A DNA stretch of 64,000 nt, taken from JAAXHH01 sp965248395. Lineage in GTDB: Bacteria > JAAXHH01. The notes beneath the pieces are model-generated. The model ran no database searches. It was not told the DNA's origin and saw nothing but the letters and a program-made list of their open reading frames with translations. The translations under genes and the position numbers were made by a program. Where the stretch lies: positions 1,612,001-1,676,000 of the forward strand of contig OZ252103.1 in NCBI GenBank assembly GCA_965248395.1, given 5' to 3'. Below, one piece after another: positions 1-8,545 of this stretch (within the stretch, counting starts at the first letter, position 1; every line of letters begins with the position of its first letter).

Positions 1-245
1 AGCGTGCGGGCGTCGGCCTGTCGGAGGATCGCAGCCAGAATCCGGCAGGTAGTGTGCTTGCCGTTCGTACCCGTTACACCGGCGACACCCTGCTTGAACT
101 GCCGTACCAGGGACCGGACCAGGCCGGGCCACGCGGCGGCGGTGAGGGTGCCGGGCGGGAGGCGTCCGCGGGAGAAATCGAACAAATCGGCCGCTCTCGT
201 TACGGACTTGTCAATCGAAAGCGCGGCCGATTGGAGTATACGCAT
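1..245 (-). CDS. MurT-like Mur ligase, N-terminal part (cut by window edge)
   Basis: The first 81 residues of a minus-strand gene are present; the rest lies outside the window. The segment carries a Mur-ligase nucleotide loop (GVTGTNGKHTT, residues about 54-64) after a short N-terminal region, the layout of MurT, the ATP-dependent subunit that amidates lipid II together with GatD. Other Mur-family members such as folylpolyglutamate synthase also have this loop, so the exact family is uncertain. A His sits where the family normally has Thr after the P-loop Lys. The ATG at 245 has no clear ribosome site, so the start is provisional. Confidence 0.6.
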   Translation of the reverse strand, partial: MRILQSAALSIDKSVTRAADLFDFSRGRLPPGTLTAAAWPGLVRSLVRQFKQGVAGVTGTNGKHTTCRILAAILRQADART

Positions 246-280
246 AGGAGGTTGATCGGAACCGGGGAATCAACCCTTGT

Positions 281-688
281 TCAAATATTCACGCCGCGCC
301 ATTCGTCCCTGTCACCGGAAATGTCGACAATGTTGCCATCGGGATCGATGGCCTTGAAAGCGATCTCAGGTGGGGTTTCGGAGGAGATGGCGTCACGGCC
401 CTTCACGGTCTTCGGCGCTTCCGCTCCCCAGTTCCGCACCCTGCGCCAGGCGGCCTCGAGGTCATCCACCAGAACGCCGAAATGGATGTACTCCTCGCCT
501 TCCTCGAGCGTCGGCCGGGCCTGTTCTCCGTGAGGCAGCAGGGTGATGTTGGCGGTTCCGTCGCTGAGATCGACCGCTTCGCCGTTTCCGCGGCGTCCGA
601 TAAAAGTGAAACCGATCACTTCCTCGTAGAAACGCCGCGATACCGCGACATCACGGCAGCGTAGCGCCATATGACGAAGAAAAGCCAT
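281..688 (-). CDS. VOC (glyoxalase/dioxygenase fold) family protein
   Basis: This 135-residue protein has the length and paired beta-alpha-beta-beta-beta pattern of the vicinal oxygen chelate superfamily (glyoxalase I, fosfomycin-resistance enzymes, extradiol dioxygenases). His6, His69 and Asp122, the last in DPDGNIVDIS near the C-terminus, are plausible metal ligands. Members bind a divalent metal and act on many small substrates, so the substrate cannot be read from sequence. It ends just before the truncated Mur ligase and starts about 60 bases downstream of the aminotransferase stop, so co-transcription is possible. Confidence 0.8.
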   Translation of the reverse strand: MAFLRHMALRCRDVAVSRRFYEEVIGFTFIGRRGNGEAVDLSDGTANITLLPHGEQARPTLEEGEEYIHFGVLVDDLEAAWRRVRNWGAEAPKTVKGRDAISSETPPEIAFKAIDPDGNIVDISGDRDEWRGVNI

Positions 689-747
689 GACTCATTCCTC
701 GTGATTCAGTCTCGCAAAACCCGTAAGTACGGAGATTTTAAACTGGA

Positions 748-2172
748 CTACAGCCGCTTCTCCTTGGCGATTTCCTCGATGGCGCCGATGAACTTGTCAG
801 TCTGGGCGTCGGTAACCATTACGTGCATCGACGTCCGGTTGGCGTCCCAGTTTATCTCGGAATGGGTAACGTTACGGATGTAGATCCGGTGGCGCTCCCA
901 CAACATGTTGTTGAGATCGGAGGTACCCACTCCACCGACCTTGAACGAGACGAGTGCCGCGCTCATTCGGGGGTCGGGCGAGCTGTACACATCAACGCCG
1001 TCGATGTTGCGCAGGGCGTTGGCCACGCGCATGGCCTGGTAGCGGTTCCTGCTTTCTACCGCCGCCGGACCGATCATGTTGTGGAAGTCCAGCGCGGCGT
1101 CAATGGCGACCCGGGCCGGGGCATTGGACGAGCCACGCAACTCGAACTTGGCAGCGCCTGCGAGGTATTCGTCGTAGAACACCTTGGCGAATCCCGTCGG
1201 TTCCATTCCATACATGGTCAATCCATTGACCGGACCGGCGTAGAGGGTGGGCCAGATGCGGTCCAGGATATTCTCGTTCACGTAGAAAAACCCGGTATAC
1301 ATGGACGCCATCATCCACTTGTGGCATGGCCCCGCGTACATGTCGCAACCGAGATCGTGCATGTTGAGATCGAGCATGCCCGGCGGCTGTGCACCGTCGA
1401 CCAGGGTGACAATACCCTTCGAACGGGCCATGTCGCAGATTTCCTTCACGGGCATGAGGAGCCCGTCGCCGTAGTTGACATGGCAGAAGCTGATCAGTTT
1501 CGTCCGCGGCGTGACGGCGGCCTCGAAGGCCTTGAGCAACGCGTCGGGACTGTCAGGCGGATGGAACTCCGGCGACGACAGGTCAATCATGACGGTTTTC
1601 GTCTTCTGCCGGACCGCCCTGAGATTGATGGGCTGTACCCCGCTGGAATGATCGTGATTCGTCGTCACGATTTCGTCGCCCGGCTCCATGTCGATACCGA
1701 AGGTGCCGAAGACCATGCCCTCGGTCGTATTGTTGGTGAAGGCGACCTCGTTGGACTTGCAGCCGGCAAACTTCGCCATCTTGTCCCGCATCTTGGACCG
1801 GAAGTCGCTGTTGTATACATATTGGGTGTAACTCTTGTAATTGGAGTTGGCGCCTTCCAGCGCGGCGATCTGCGCCCGGTGTACAGGGCCGGGAGAAGGT
1901 CCCCGGGTCCCGGTATTCATGTAGGACACGCCATCGCGAATGATAAACTGGTCGGCTACCCAGTTCCAGTACCCGACATCAGAGGGTTCCGGCAAATGGT
2001 GTTCCGGTAACGGGGGATTCGCCCTGGCTTTTCCTGCCATGGACAGGAGGGCTGTTCCAGCGGCGAGGCCGCCCGCGATCCGCCCGATAAACCCACGCCG
2101 GGAAAGTGCTTTCAACTTTTCCGTATCCTCGTACCGCGGGTCGAAATTCAAACCGGTCTCTTCTGTATACAT
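748..2172 (-). CDS. Tat-exported class V aminotransferase (isopenicillin-N-epimerase-like)
   Basis: The 474-residue protein is a fold-type I, PLP-dependent class V enzyme of the cysteine desulfurase / isopenicillin N epimerase group. The PLP lysine is probably in GPCHKWMMASMY, preceded by VDGAQPPG, whose Asp would contact the pyridine nitrogen. The N-terminus has a twin-arginine signal, SRRGFIG at residues 24-30, followed by a hydrophobic stretch and ARA, so the folded holoenzyme is probably exported by Tat. Export is unusual for this fold but recurs in this subfamily. The substrate is unknown. It is transcribed divergently from the enolase-superfamily gene. Confidence 0.85.
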   Translation of the reverse strand: MYTEETGLNFDPRYEDTEKLKALSRRGFIGRIAGGLAAGTALLSMAGKARANPPLPEHHLPEPSDVGYWNWVADQFIIRDGVSYMNTGTRGPSPGPVHRAQIAALEGANSNYKSYTQYVYNSDFRSKMRDKMAKFAGCKSNEVAFTNNTTEGMVFGTFGIDMEPGDEIVTTNHDHSSGVQPINLRAVRQKTKTVMIDLSSPEFHPPDSPDALLKAFEAAVTPRTKLISFCHVNYGDGLLMPVKEICDMARSKGIVTLVDGAQPPGMLDLNMHDLGCDMYAGPCHKWMMASMYTGFFYVNENILDRIWPTLYAGPVNGLTMYGMEPTGFAKVFYDEYLAGAAKFELRGSSNAPARVAIDAALDFHNMIGPAAVESRNRYQAMRVANALRNIDGVDVYSSPDPRMSAALVSFKVGGVGTSDLNNMLWERHRIYIRNVTHSEINWDANRTSMHVMVTDAQTDKFIGAIEEIAKEKRL

Positions 2173-2492
2173 GTTCTATCTCCTCGGGAATACCTACCGG
2201 CACACTCCGGTTCAATTGCCCGGCGGAAACCACCGCGGCGGACCGTACCAGGGGTTCTTAACAGAATCGCATAGCGAATGAAGTATCTGTAAAGTGAGTA
2301 TACAGGGCATTATAGGGGGTATTCAAGTAAAAACTGCAATTAAAGCAATTTGCGGACGACGACTTTGATTTATGGTTGCGGGCCGGTAAAAACTCCGCTT
2401 ACTTGACATTTGTCCATCCGCATACAGTTCCGGTGAGACTATTTGGCACCTGCCGCCAAGGTTCCGCCGTGGCTCCGAGAAAGGTATCGAAC
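2173..2492. other. 320-bp divergent intergenic region
   Basis: This gap separates the minus-strand aminotransferase from the plus-strand enolase gene. It is more AT-rich than its surroundings. A minus-strand candidate promoter is listed separately. On the plus strand TTGACA occurs at 2403-2408, but no convincing -10 box stands at normal spacing. No RNA gene or convincing small gene was seen. Confidence 0.5.
2309..2339 (-). promoter_or_regulatory. candidate sigma-70 promoter for the class V aminotransferase
   Basis: On the minus strand TTGCAG (2334-2339) and a perfect TATAAT (2309-2314) lie in the AT-rich gap upstream of the aminotransferase. The 19-base spacer is longer than ideal, so this is a weak prediction resting mostly on the -10 box. 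Confidence 0.3.
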
Positions 2493-3620
2493 GTGAAAAT
2501 AGAAGACATCGCCTCATATTACATCGGTGGTGGATATGTCATCCGAATCCGTACCGACAGCGGAATCACCGGTGTGGGTCAGACTGCCTGCTGGGGATAT
2601 CCGGAGGCCGTGCACCAGATCGTGGAGCGGTTCAAAGGCTACCTGGTCGGTCAGAACCCGTTCCGCATCGAGCATCACTGGCAGTATCTCTACCGCATGT
2701 CGCCATTCCGCGGAAGCGCCTTGTCCGGCGCGGTCAGCGCCGTCGACATCGCCCTGTGGGATATCAAGGGAAAATACTTCGGCGTACCGGTCTGGGAGTT
2801 GCTCGGCGGAAACTGCAGGGACAAGATCAGGCTTCACCTGCTGGGAGGTGGAGGTACGCCGGAGACCATGTACGAGTCCGCGCGAAACGCGGCGTCGGAT
2901 GGCTTCACGGCGCTTAAGTTCGATCCCTTGCCGGGCGGATATCAGGATATGGCCCTGGACCGGATGATACGTACCGCCCGGGATCTTGTCGCGGCAGCGC
3001 GCGACGGCGGCGGTCCCGACATGGACCTCATCGTGGAGGTTCACCGTAAGCTTACACCGCTCACCGCCATGCCCCTGGCCAACGCGCTGACCGAATTCAA
3101 TCTCTATTTCATCGAGGATCCCATCCAGATCGACAGCATCATGGCCCAGGGTGAAGTCACCCGGCGGATAGGCATTCCCGTCGGGAACGGTGAACGGCTC
3201 AATACCATATGGGAATTCCAGGAACTCCTGGCCCAGGGAGGACCGCAATACGTGCGGCCGGACGTGGCCCTCGCCGGCGGCCTGACGCACTGCAAGAAGA
3301 TCGCAGCCATTGCCGAAGCCCATCACTGCGCCGTCGTAACGCATAACTTCCTGAGCCCGCTCATCACCGCCGCTTCCGTTCACCTGGACACCAGCATCCC
3401 CAATTTCGTTACGCAGGAGTACAGCAAGGGCGACGAATCGGAAGCCAACGCGGTATTTCGGACCGACGTCCGGCGCGAAGGCGGCTACATTCCAATACCA
3501 ATGAGCCCGGGACTGGGCGTGGAACTGGATGACGAACTGCTGGCGGGAGCGACTTTTACACCGATGAACACCGCGAATACGCTGTTGCGGTCGGACGGTT
3601 CGGTGGCCAATTCGGTCTAG
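2493..3620 (+). CDS. enolase-superfamily sugar-acid dehydratase, mannonate-dehydratase (ManD/RspA) type
   Basis: A 375-residue mandelate racemase/muconate lactonizing enzyme homologue, probably dehydrating an aldonic sugar acid after Mg-assisted proton abstraction. I place the start at the GTG at 2493 (VKIEDIASYY), where family alignments begin; an in-frame ATG at 2376 would add 39 unlikely residues. E182, H184, E208, E234 and H284 have the same spacing as D210, H212, E236, E262 and H312 of characterised mannonate dehydratases. The first metal ligand is therefore Glu instead of Asp. The nearby DUF1189, ThuA and Gfo/Idh genes on the same strand support a sugar-related role. The substrate is not established. 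Confidence 0.85.
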   Translation: MKIEDIASYYIGGGYVIRIRTDSGITGVGQTACWGYPEAVHQIVERFKGYLVGQNPFRIEHHWQYLYRMSPFRGSALSGAVSAVDIALWDIKGKYFGVPVWELLGGNCRDKIRLHLLGGGGTPETMYESARNAASDGFTALKFDPLPGGYQDMALDRMIRTARDLVAAARDGGGPDMDLIVEVHRKLTPLTAMPLANALTEFNLYFIEDPIQIDSIMAQGEVTRRIGIPVGNGERLNTIWEFQELLAQGGPQYVRPDVALAGGLTHCKKIAAIAEAHHCAVVTHNFLSPLITAASVHLDTSIPNFVTQEYSKGDESEANAVFRTDVRREGGYIPIPMSPGLGVELDDELLAGATFTPMNTANTLLRSDGSVANSV

Positions 3621-3654
3621 GACGTCGCGTCGTGGAGGCAGGCGGGTAGTATTC

Positions 3655-4443
3655 ATGCGTCGATACAGTTTACTGCATCCACTCTGGATGGCCTTTTACG
3701 ACGGGGCGATCTACGAGGATGTCGCCCGGAGCTGGCGAAACCGCACCTTTCTTTACCTCCTGCTGCTGCTGGCCCTGACCTGGATACCGTTCACCATTCA
3801 GATGCAGAACCAGGTGGATGAATGGATAAGCCGGGAAGCCCCTTTTTATATTGACCAGATCCCGGACCTGACCCTGTCCGATGGAGAATTGACCACTTCC
3901 TCTTCCACTCCGACGCTCCTGCGGGACCGGGACGGAAAAATCCTGGTGGTCATCGACCCATCCGGTCAGTACAGGAGCCTGGATGACACCGAAGCGCCCA
4001 TACTGGTGACCCGGACCCAGATATTTGTTCGGGGGGAGGGTGACCAGGTCGAAATCCAATCCCTGCCGGATGGGCCGCCGGAGACGCTTACGCGGGAAGA
4101 TATGTACGTTATCGCCGACTGGACCCGGTCGCTGGTCAACACGTTACTCTTTCCTGTCCTGCTCGTGCTGTCTTACGTGTACAGAACGCTGCAGTCACTG
4201 CTCTATGCCTACGTGGCTTCCTTTTTCACGGCGTCCGCGGGGAGGAGTCTTCCGTACCGCACGCTCTTGAACCTGGCGATCATCGCCATCACGCCGGCCG
4301 TCGTGCTGGACACCGTGCACATGCTCATGGAATCGCCGCTGCCTGACTGGTTCTGGTGGCCGGCATGCGTACTGCTGTCCCTGGGCTATCTTCGGTTCGG
4401 CATCAGGGTTTCAATGACAACCGATACGCATGTCCCGGTCTGA
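3655..4443 (+). CDS. DUF1189 family integral membrane protein
   Basis: A 262-residue protein with the layout of DUF1189: a short cytoplasmic N-terminus (HPLWMAFYDGAIYEDVARSW), one transmembrane helix near residues 30-48, a soluble extracytoplasmic segment of about 100 residues rich in T, D and S, and three or four C-terminal helices. The family has no assigned biochemical function. It follows the enolase gene by 34 bases and may share its transcript, but a functional link is inference only. Confidence 0.75.
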   Translation: MRRYSLLHPLWMAFYDGAIYEDVARSWRNRTFLYLLLLLALTWIPFTIQMQNQVDEWISREAPFYIDQIPDLTLSDGELTTSSSTPTLLRDRDGKILVVIDPSGQYRSLDDTEAPILVTRTQIFVRGEGDQVEIQSLPDGPPETLTREDMYVIADWTRSLVNTLLFPVLLVLSYVYRTLQSLLYAYVASFFTASAGRSLPYRTLLNLAIIAITPAVVLDTVHMLMESPLPDWFWWPACVLLSLGYLRFGIRVSMTTDTHVPV

Positions 4444-4533
4444 AAGGGACAGTCTGGACGCGGTGATTCGAATAAGGATACGACTAACGGTGTAATAGCC
4501 ATCACCCCTTTCACCCTATATGAAGGAACCACC

Positions 4534-6198
4534 GTGAAGCGCATACTGCTTTTAATCAACGAACACAGGCCGCCGTTCAGCCAGTTTGCCGGGATGTTCG
4601 GCCGGGTTTTGGAAGGCGCCTCGCAGTTTACGCTGGACGTGACCGATGACCGGAACGCGCTGTGCGATCCGTCGGACTACGACGCCGTGGCGCTGTACAT
4701 CGCGTCCGGAGAATTGAGCCGGGAGCAGGAAAAGGGGATCACGGGTTACGTGCGAAACGGGGGCGGATTGCTGGCCGTGCACACCGCGAACGCGGGGCTG
4801 GCGCAATATGCCGACTATATCGAGATGATCGGCACCGAATTCATCGGCCACGATCCCCTGGGCGACTTCGACGTGGAGGTCGATCCGGCCTTCGACGACA
4901 TCCTGCCGCGCGTGAGCCGGACCTTCCGGGTAGAAGACGAATGCTACAACATGGACATCAAGACGGAGGCGCCGCTCAGGTGGTTCCAGCACGGGCTGTG
5001 GAAACTGGAACGCAAGCCCCTGGGCTACGTGCGGGACTATGGACGGGGAAGGATATTCTATACGGCGTTGGGCCATGACAACCGGACCTTCGTGCATCCC
5101 GACTTCCAGGACCAGTTGATCAAGGGACTTCGTTACGTGTGCGGGATGGCCGACGGATCGCCGATCCGAATCGGGCTGGTGGGTTACGGACCGCTGTTCG
5201 GCATGGGGAATCACCACAGCGAACAGATCGCCGCCACCCGTGGTTTCGAGTTGGCGGCCATATGCGACAGGGACCCCGCCCGGCTCGAAGCCGCGCGGGA
5301 GGAACAGGGCGATCACGTACCCATGTTCCTGGATTCGGCGGATATGGTCGAGGCCGGGCTCATCGACCTGGCGATTGTGATCGTACCCCACGCCTACCAC
5401 GCCCCTGTGGCGAAACCGCTACTCGAAGCCGGTCTGCACGTCATCACCGAGAAGCCCTTCACGGTGCGCGTCTCCGAAGCGGACGAACTGATCGCCCTGG
5501 CCAAACAGAATGGCGCTATGATCTCGGTGTACCACAACCGGCACTGGGACCCGGACATCATATCCTTGAAGGAGATCATCGACCGCGGCGATATCGGCGA
5601 GGTGTACTCCATAGAAAGCGCCCTGGTCGGGTATGGCCTGCCGGGCCAGGCGTGGCGTTCCCATAAGGCCGTTTCCGGCGGGGCGATGTACGATTGGGGC
5701 ACCCACAATTTCGAGAAGATCCTGCAACTGGTACCACGGTTCGACGGCCAGGGAAACCGGATCAATAAAAGGGCGACACTCTACGGCAACTATATGAAGC
5801 GGGTTTGGCACAGCAGTACCAACGAGGATTACTGCAGGGCCTATGTCCGTTTCGACTCGGGAATCGAGGCCCAGTTCATGACCTCGTCCATCCATGCTTC
5901 ACGCAGGCCGATGTGGACCGTTCAGGGAACCGGAGGATCGATTGTCATGGAAGGCGGGGATGGCTCGGGTACGGTTACTATGGCTTCGGCAGACGGGCGT
6001 CACCGGGTCGTCGAAGTGAAACCATATACCCGGGGGCATAACTGGCAAGGATTCTACAAGAACGTGGCGGACCACCTGCTCGCAGGGCTTCCCCTGGCCA
6101 TTACCGGAGAATGGGCAAAGGGTCCGATACAGCTGATTGAAGGGTGTGAAACAGCTTCGAAAGAGAACAGGTTGGTAGAAATAGAATTCGATTTCTAA
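4534..6198 (+). CDS. ThuA-like domain fused to Gfo/Idh/MocA oxidoreductase
   Basis: A 554-residue two-domain protein. Residues 1-205 match the ThuA/trehalose-utilization fold, a glutamine-amidotransferase-like sandwich, with GGGLLAVHTA at 77-86 and GRIFYTALGHDNRTF near 172-186. Residues 210-554 are an NAD(P)-dependent Gfo/Idh/MocA oxidoreductase with the dinucleotide loop GLVGYGPLFGMG near 214-225, the EKPF motif near 307-310, and GTHNFEKI in the C-terminal domain. ThuA and Gfo/Idh genes are often neighbours in sugar catabolism, and here they form one chain. It probably oxidises or epimerises a sugar or cyclitol in the cytoplasm; no signal peptide is seen. The substrate is unknown. Confidence 0.85.
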   Translation: MKRILLLINEHRPPFSQFAGMFGRVLEGASQFTLDVTDDRNALCDPSDYDAVALYIASGELSREQEKGITGYVRNGGGLLAVHTANAGLAQYADYIEMIGTEFIGHDPLGDFDVEVDPAFDDILPRVSRTFRVEDECYNMDIKTEAPLRWFQHGLWKLERKPLGYVRDYGRGRIFYTALGHDNRTFVHPDFQDQLIKGLRYVCGMADGSPIRIGLVGYGPLFGMGNHHSEQIAATRGFELAAICDRDPARLEAAREEQGDHVPMFLDSADMVEAGLIDLAIVIVPHAYHAPVAKPLLEAGLHVITEKPFTVRVSEADELIALAKQNGAMISVYHNRHWDPDIISLKEIIDRGDIGEVYSIESALVGYGLPGQAWRSHKAVSGGAMYDWGTHNFEKILQLVPRFDGQGNRINKRATLYGNYMKRVWHSSTNEDYCRAYVRFDSGIEAQFMTSSIHASRRPMWTVQGTGGSIVMEGGDGSGTVTMASADGRHRVVEVKPYTRGHNWQGFYKNVADHLLAGLPLAITGEWAKGPIQLIEGCETASKENRLVEIEFDF

Positions 6199-6229
6199 AA
6201 TGCAATTAATTCAATAGAAGCGCCATGAT

Positions 6230-6472
6230 ATGACAACTAAAGAAAAATTGGAGACGGGATTCACCATCCTCGCCATACTGGCGATCTGGCCGGTTATCCT
6301 GGGCTGGGAAAACCCGGTTTACCAGGTGATCCTGGGTGTGTTCCTGGTGGTGTTCATCGTGCTTGTCGTCCAGAAGATCCGCCGCATACGAGCCATGTAC
6401 AACGATTCCAGGGTGGAAGCGAAGAAGCGCAGTCCGCAGGCCGGGAACACCGACGATCCCTTCGAGCGTTGA
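6230..6472 (+). CDS. small two-helix membrane protein, unknown function
   Basis: An 80-residue protein with two hydrophobic helices (about residues 10-26 and 30-50) followed by a basic tail (KIRRIRAMYND) and a charged C-terminus, so it should sit in the inner membrane with the tail in the cytoplasm. It lies 31 bases after the ThuA fusion gene on the same strand. I do not recognise the family. Its clean length and in-frame hydrophobic pattern support a real gene. Confidence 0.6.
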   Translation: MTTKEKLETGFTILAILAIWPVILGWENPVYQVILGVFLVVFIVLVVQKIRRIRAMYNDSRVEAKKRSPQAGNTDDPFER

Positions 6473-6508
6473 TCCGGACAGAAACCGGTTCCGATATCCT
6501 TCCGCTTT

Positions 6509-7489
6509 TCAGGCGTACTTACCGGGTAGAACCGGGGCGGAAACCTCATCGAGGAGGACGCGGTCTTCCGGTTCGAGGGACCATCCCACGGCCCCGAGCG
6601 ATTCCACGACCTGTTCCGGAAAATCGGGTCCGATGATGGGAGACGTCACCTCGTCGTGGTCCAGGATCCATGCCAGCGCCACCTGGGTGGGCGTCTTGCC
6701 GTATCTGTCCCCCACGCCGATCAGCGTCTGCACGACTCGGTCCAGTTTTTCCGTCATGGCCTCGTCAAAGGGATAGAACTGACGGCTCAGGCCCGCGCGG
6801 GGGTTTCTCCCCCAGGGACTGTTTTCCGGCGGCTTGGCCCCTCGCCGGAACTGGCCGGTCAAAAGTCCTATGGCGAGGGGACTGTAGCACATGAGACCCA
6901 GACCGTGGTCGCGGGCCATGGGCATGAGTTCGAGTTCCGTTTCCCACCGCGCCAGCAGGCTGTAGTTGTACTGCAGGCAGACGAAGGGTTCCAGGTTGCG
7001 CCGGTCGCTGGTCCACAGGGCATCCACCACCTTGTAAACCGGCCAGTTACTGCATCCTATGTACCTGACCTTGCCCTGCCGAACGATGTTGTTCAACGTC
7101 GACAGGGTTTCCTCGAGGGGCGTCTGCGGGTCGAAACTGTGCATCAGGTAGAGGTCGATATAGTCTGTCTGTAATCGTTTGAGGCTGGCTTCCACGCCCT
7201 GCATCAGGTTGAACCGCGACAGGCCCGTATAGTTGGGCCCCTCGCCTTTCGTACCGAAAATCTTGGTACACAGCACGACGTTATCGCGCCGGCCCCTGAG
7301 CGCTTTCCCGATGATGATCTCCGACCTCCCCTCCCCGTAGAACGCCGAGTCGAGGAAGTTGCATCCCAGGTCGAGGGCGGTTTCGATTACCCGAATACCG
7401 GCGTGTTGGTCGATCTCTCCCCGGAATGCCGTGCCAAGGCAGATCGGCGATACCTGCAGGCCGGTTTTGCCCAGATAGCGATACTCCAT
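6509..7489 (-). CDS. aldo/keto reductase
   Basis: A 326-residue cytoplasmic (beta/alpha)8 NADPH-dependent oxidoreductase. Candidate catalytic residues are D47 and Y51 in NFLDSAFYGEGRSE, K76 in VVLCTKIFG and H117 in YLMHSFD. The Asp-to-Tyr spacing is one residue shorter than the usual D-x-A-x-x-Y, which could matter for activity. It is the downstream gene of a run of minus-strand sugar-metabolism genes and probably reduces a sugar-derived aldehyde or ketone, though the substrate is unknown. Confidence 0.88.
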   Translation of the reverse strand: MEYRYLGKTGLQVSPICLGTAFRGEIDQHAGIRVIETALDLGCNFLDSAFYGEGRSEIIIGKALRGRRDNVVLCTKIFGTKGEGPNYTGLSRFNLMQGVEASLKRLQTDYIDLYLMHSFDPQTPLEETLSTLNNIVRQGKVRYIGCSNWPVYKVVDALWTSDRRNLEPFVCLQYNYSLLARWETELELMPMARDHGLGLMCYSPLAIGLLTGQFRRGAKPPENSPWGRNPRAGLSRQFYPFDEAMTEKLDRVVQTLIGVGDRYGKTPTQVALAWILDHDEVTSPIIGPDFPEQVVESLGAVGWSLEPEDRVLLDEVSAPVLPGKYA

Positions 7490-7582
7490 GATTCATCCCC
7501 ACAGTAACGGGTTGTCAGTTAATCTTTCGCAGAGCGGTACCTGAAGCGTTCCGATTTTTACGGTCGAATCCTTCCGCGTCTT

Positions 7583-8425
7583 TCACGTCCGGGGGACTTC
7601 CGCTTCGGTGAAGGCTTTCTCCAGGGTCCGGTAACACAGGGCGGCCGCTTCGAAGGGATCGTAATCCGGACGCTTCTGCACCATGTAACTGACCTCCGCC
7701 GTAATGGAACCCCGGTAGCCGGCGGCGTGCATGGCACGCAGGTATGCCGCGAAGTCGAAATCGCCCTCCCCCGGTACGAGAAACTCGTAGTCGGGCGCCC
7801 TGCCCCTTTGATCCTTGACGTGGGTATGGACTGCGTGGGGCGCCATGAGCCGGACAGTCTCGTCGATGGACATGCCCAGGACGTCGAAGTGACTGATGTC
7901 GAAATTCAGCCCCAGGTTTGGCGAGTCGATACTCTCCACGAGCTGGACGGACTTCTCCGCGGTGTCCAGCGCGGAACCCACGTGGGCTTCCACTCCGATC
8001 ACCACGCCCCTGCTTTCGGCGTAGTCCACCAGTTCACGGACCCGTTCGAAGATGAAATCCAGCCGGGGTTCCCAGTCTTCGGGCACTCCGCCCAACACGG
8101 TATCCAGGACCGGCATTCCGCGGCCGTCGTTCCACTCCGCGCACAGGCCGACGGCCTGTTTCAGCACGCCCATGTTTTCCCGGTGGGCGCCGGGATCCTC
8201 ATCGAGGAGAGAGCGGTGGGCGGCGACGGCGGGCATTGCCAGGCCATACCTGGTAAAGAGCTTCCTGATTCGCCGCCGTTCTTCGGCGTCGAGGCGGTCC
8301 ACGGCCGTCGTATAGTTCGGCAGGACCGTCAATTCGACCGCGTCGAATCCCTGTTCGCTCAGAAACGACAGGGCCCGGTCCACGGGTACAGCGGGCATGC
8401 CCCAGGTCGTATAGCCAATTTGCAT
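7583..8425 (-). CDS. sugar phosphate isomerase/epimerase (xylose-isomerase-like TIM barrel)
   Basis: A 280-residue AP-endonuclease-2/xylose-isomerase-like TIM barrel of the IolE/hydroxypyruvate-isomerase/tagatose-epimerase group. Likely metal ligands are the Glu of IGVEAH, the Asp/His pair of NFDISHFD, the His of VHTHVKD and the Glu of TAEVS. Members epimerise or isomerise keto-sugars or dehydrate inosose. It lies among a reductase, a DapA-like lyase and a Gfo/Idh oxidoreductase on the same strand, which suggests one catabolic route for a sugar, sugar acid or cyclitol. Confidence 0.85.
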   Translation of the reverse strand: MQIGYTTWGMPAVPVDRALSFLSEQGFDAVELTVLPNYTTAVDRLDAEERRRIRKLFTRYGLAMPAVAAHRSLLDEDPGAHRENMGVLKQAVGLCAEWNDGRGMPVLDTVLGGVPEDWEPRLDFIFERVRELVDYAESRGVVIGVEAHVGSALDTAEKSVQLVESIDSPNLGLNFDISHFDVLGMSIDETVRLMAPHAVHTHVKDQRGRAPDYEFLVPGEGDFDFAAYLRAMHAAGYRGSITAEVSYMVQKRPDYDPFEAAALCYRTLEKAFTEAEVPRT

Positions 8426-8545
8426 GGTCGGGTTTTGTATCTTGTCTTCGATGTATCCGATGCGTAACGCGCCGCGAGGGATGTTGCTTCTCCCAAGACG
8501 CGATCATCTTCCGGATCGCGATCACTGTCCAGCCTGTCGCAACCT

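Noticed and set aside
823..2010. Long plus-strand open frame antisense to the class V aminotransferase
   Set aside because: GC-rich shadow frame; the minus strand has clear PLP and Tat motifs, and the antisense protein has no recognisable domain.
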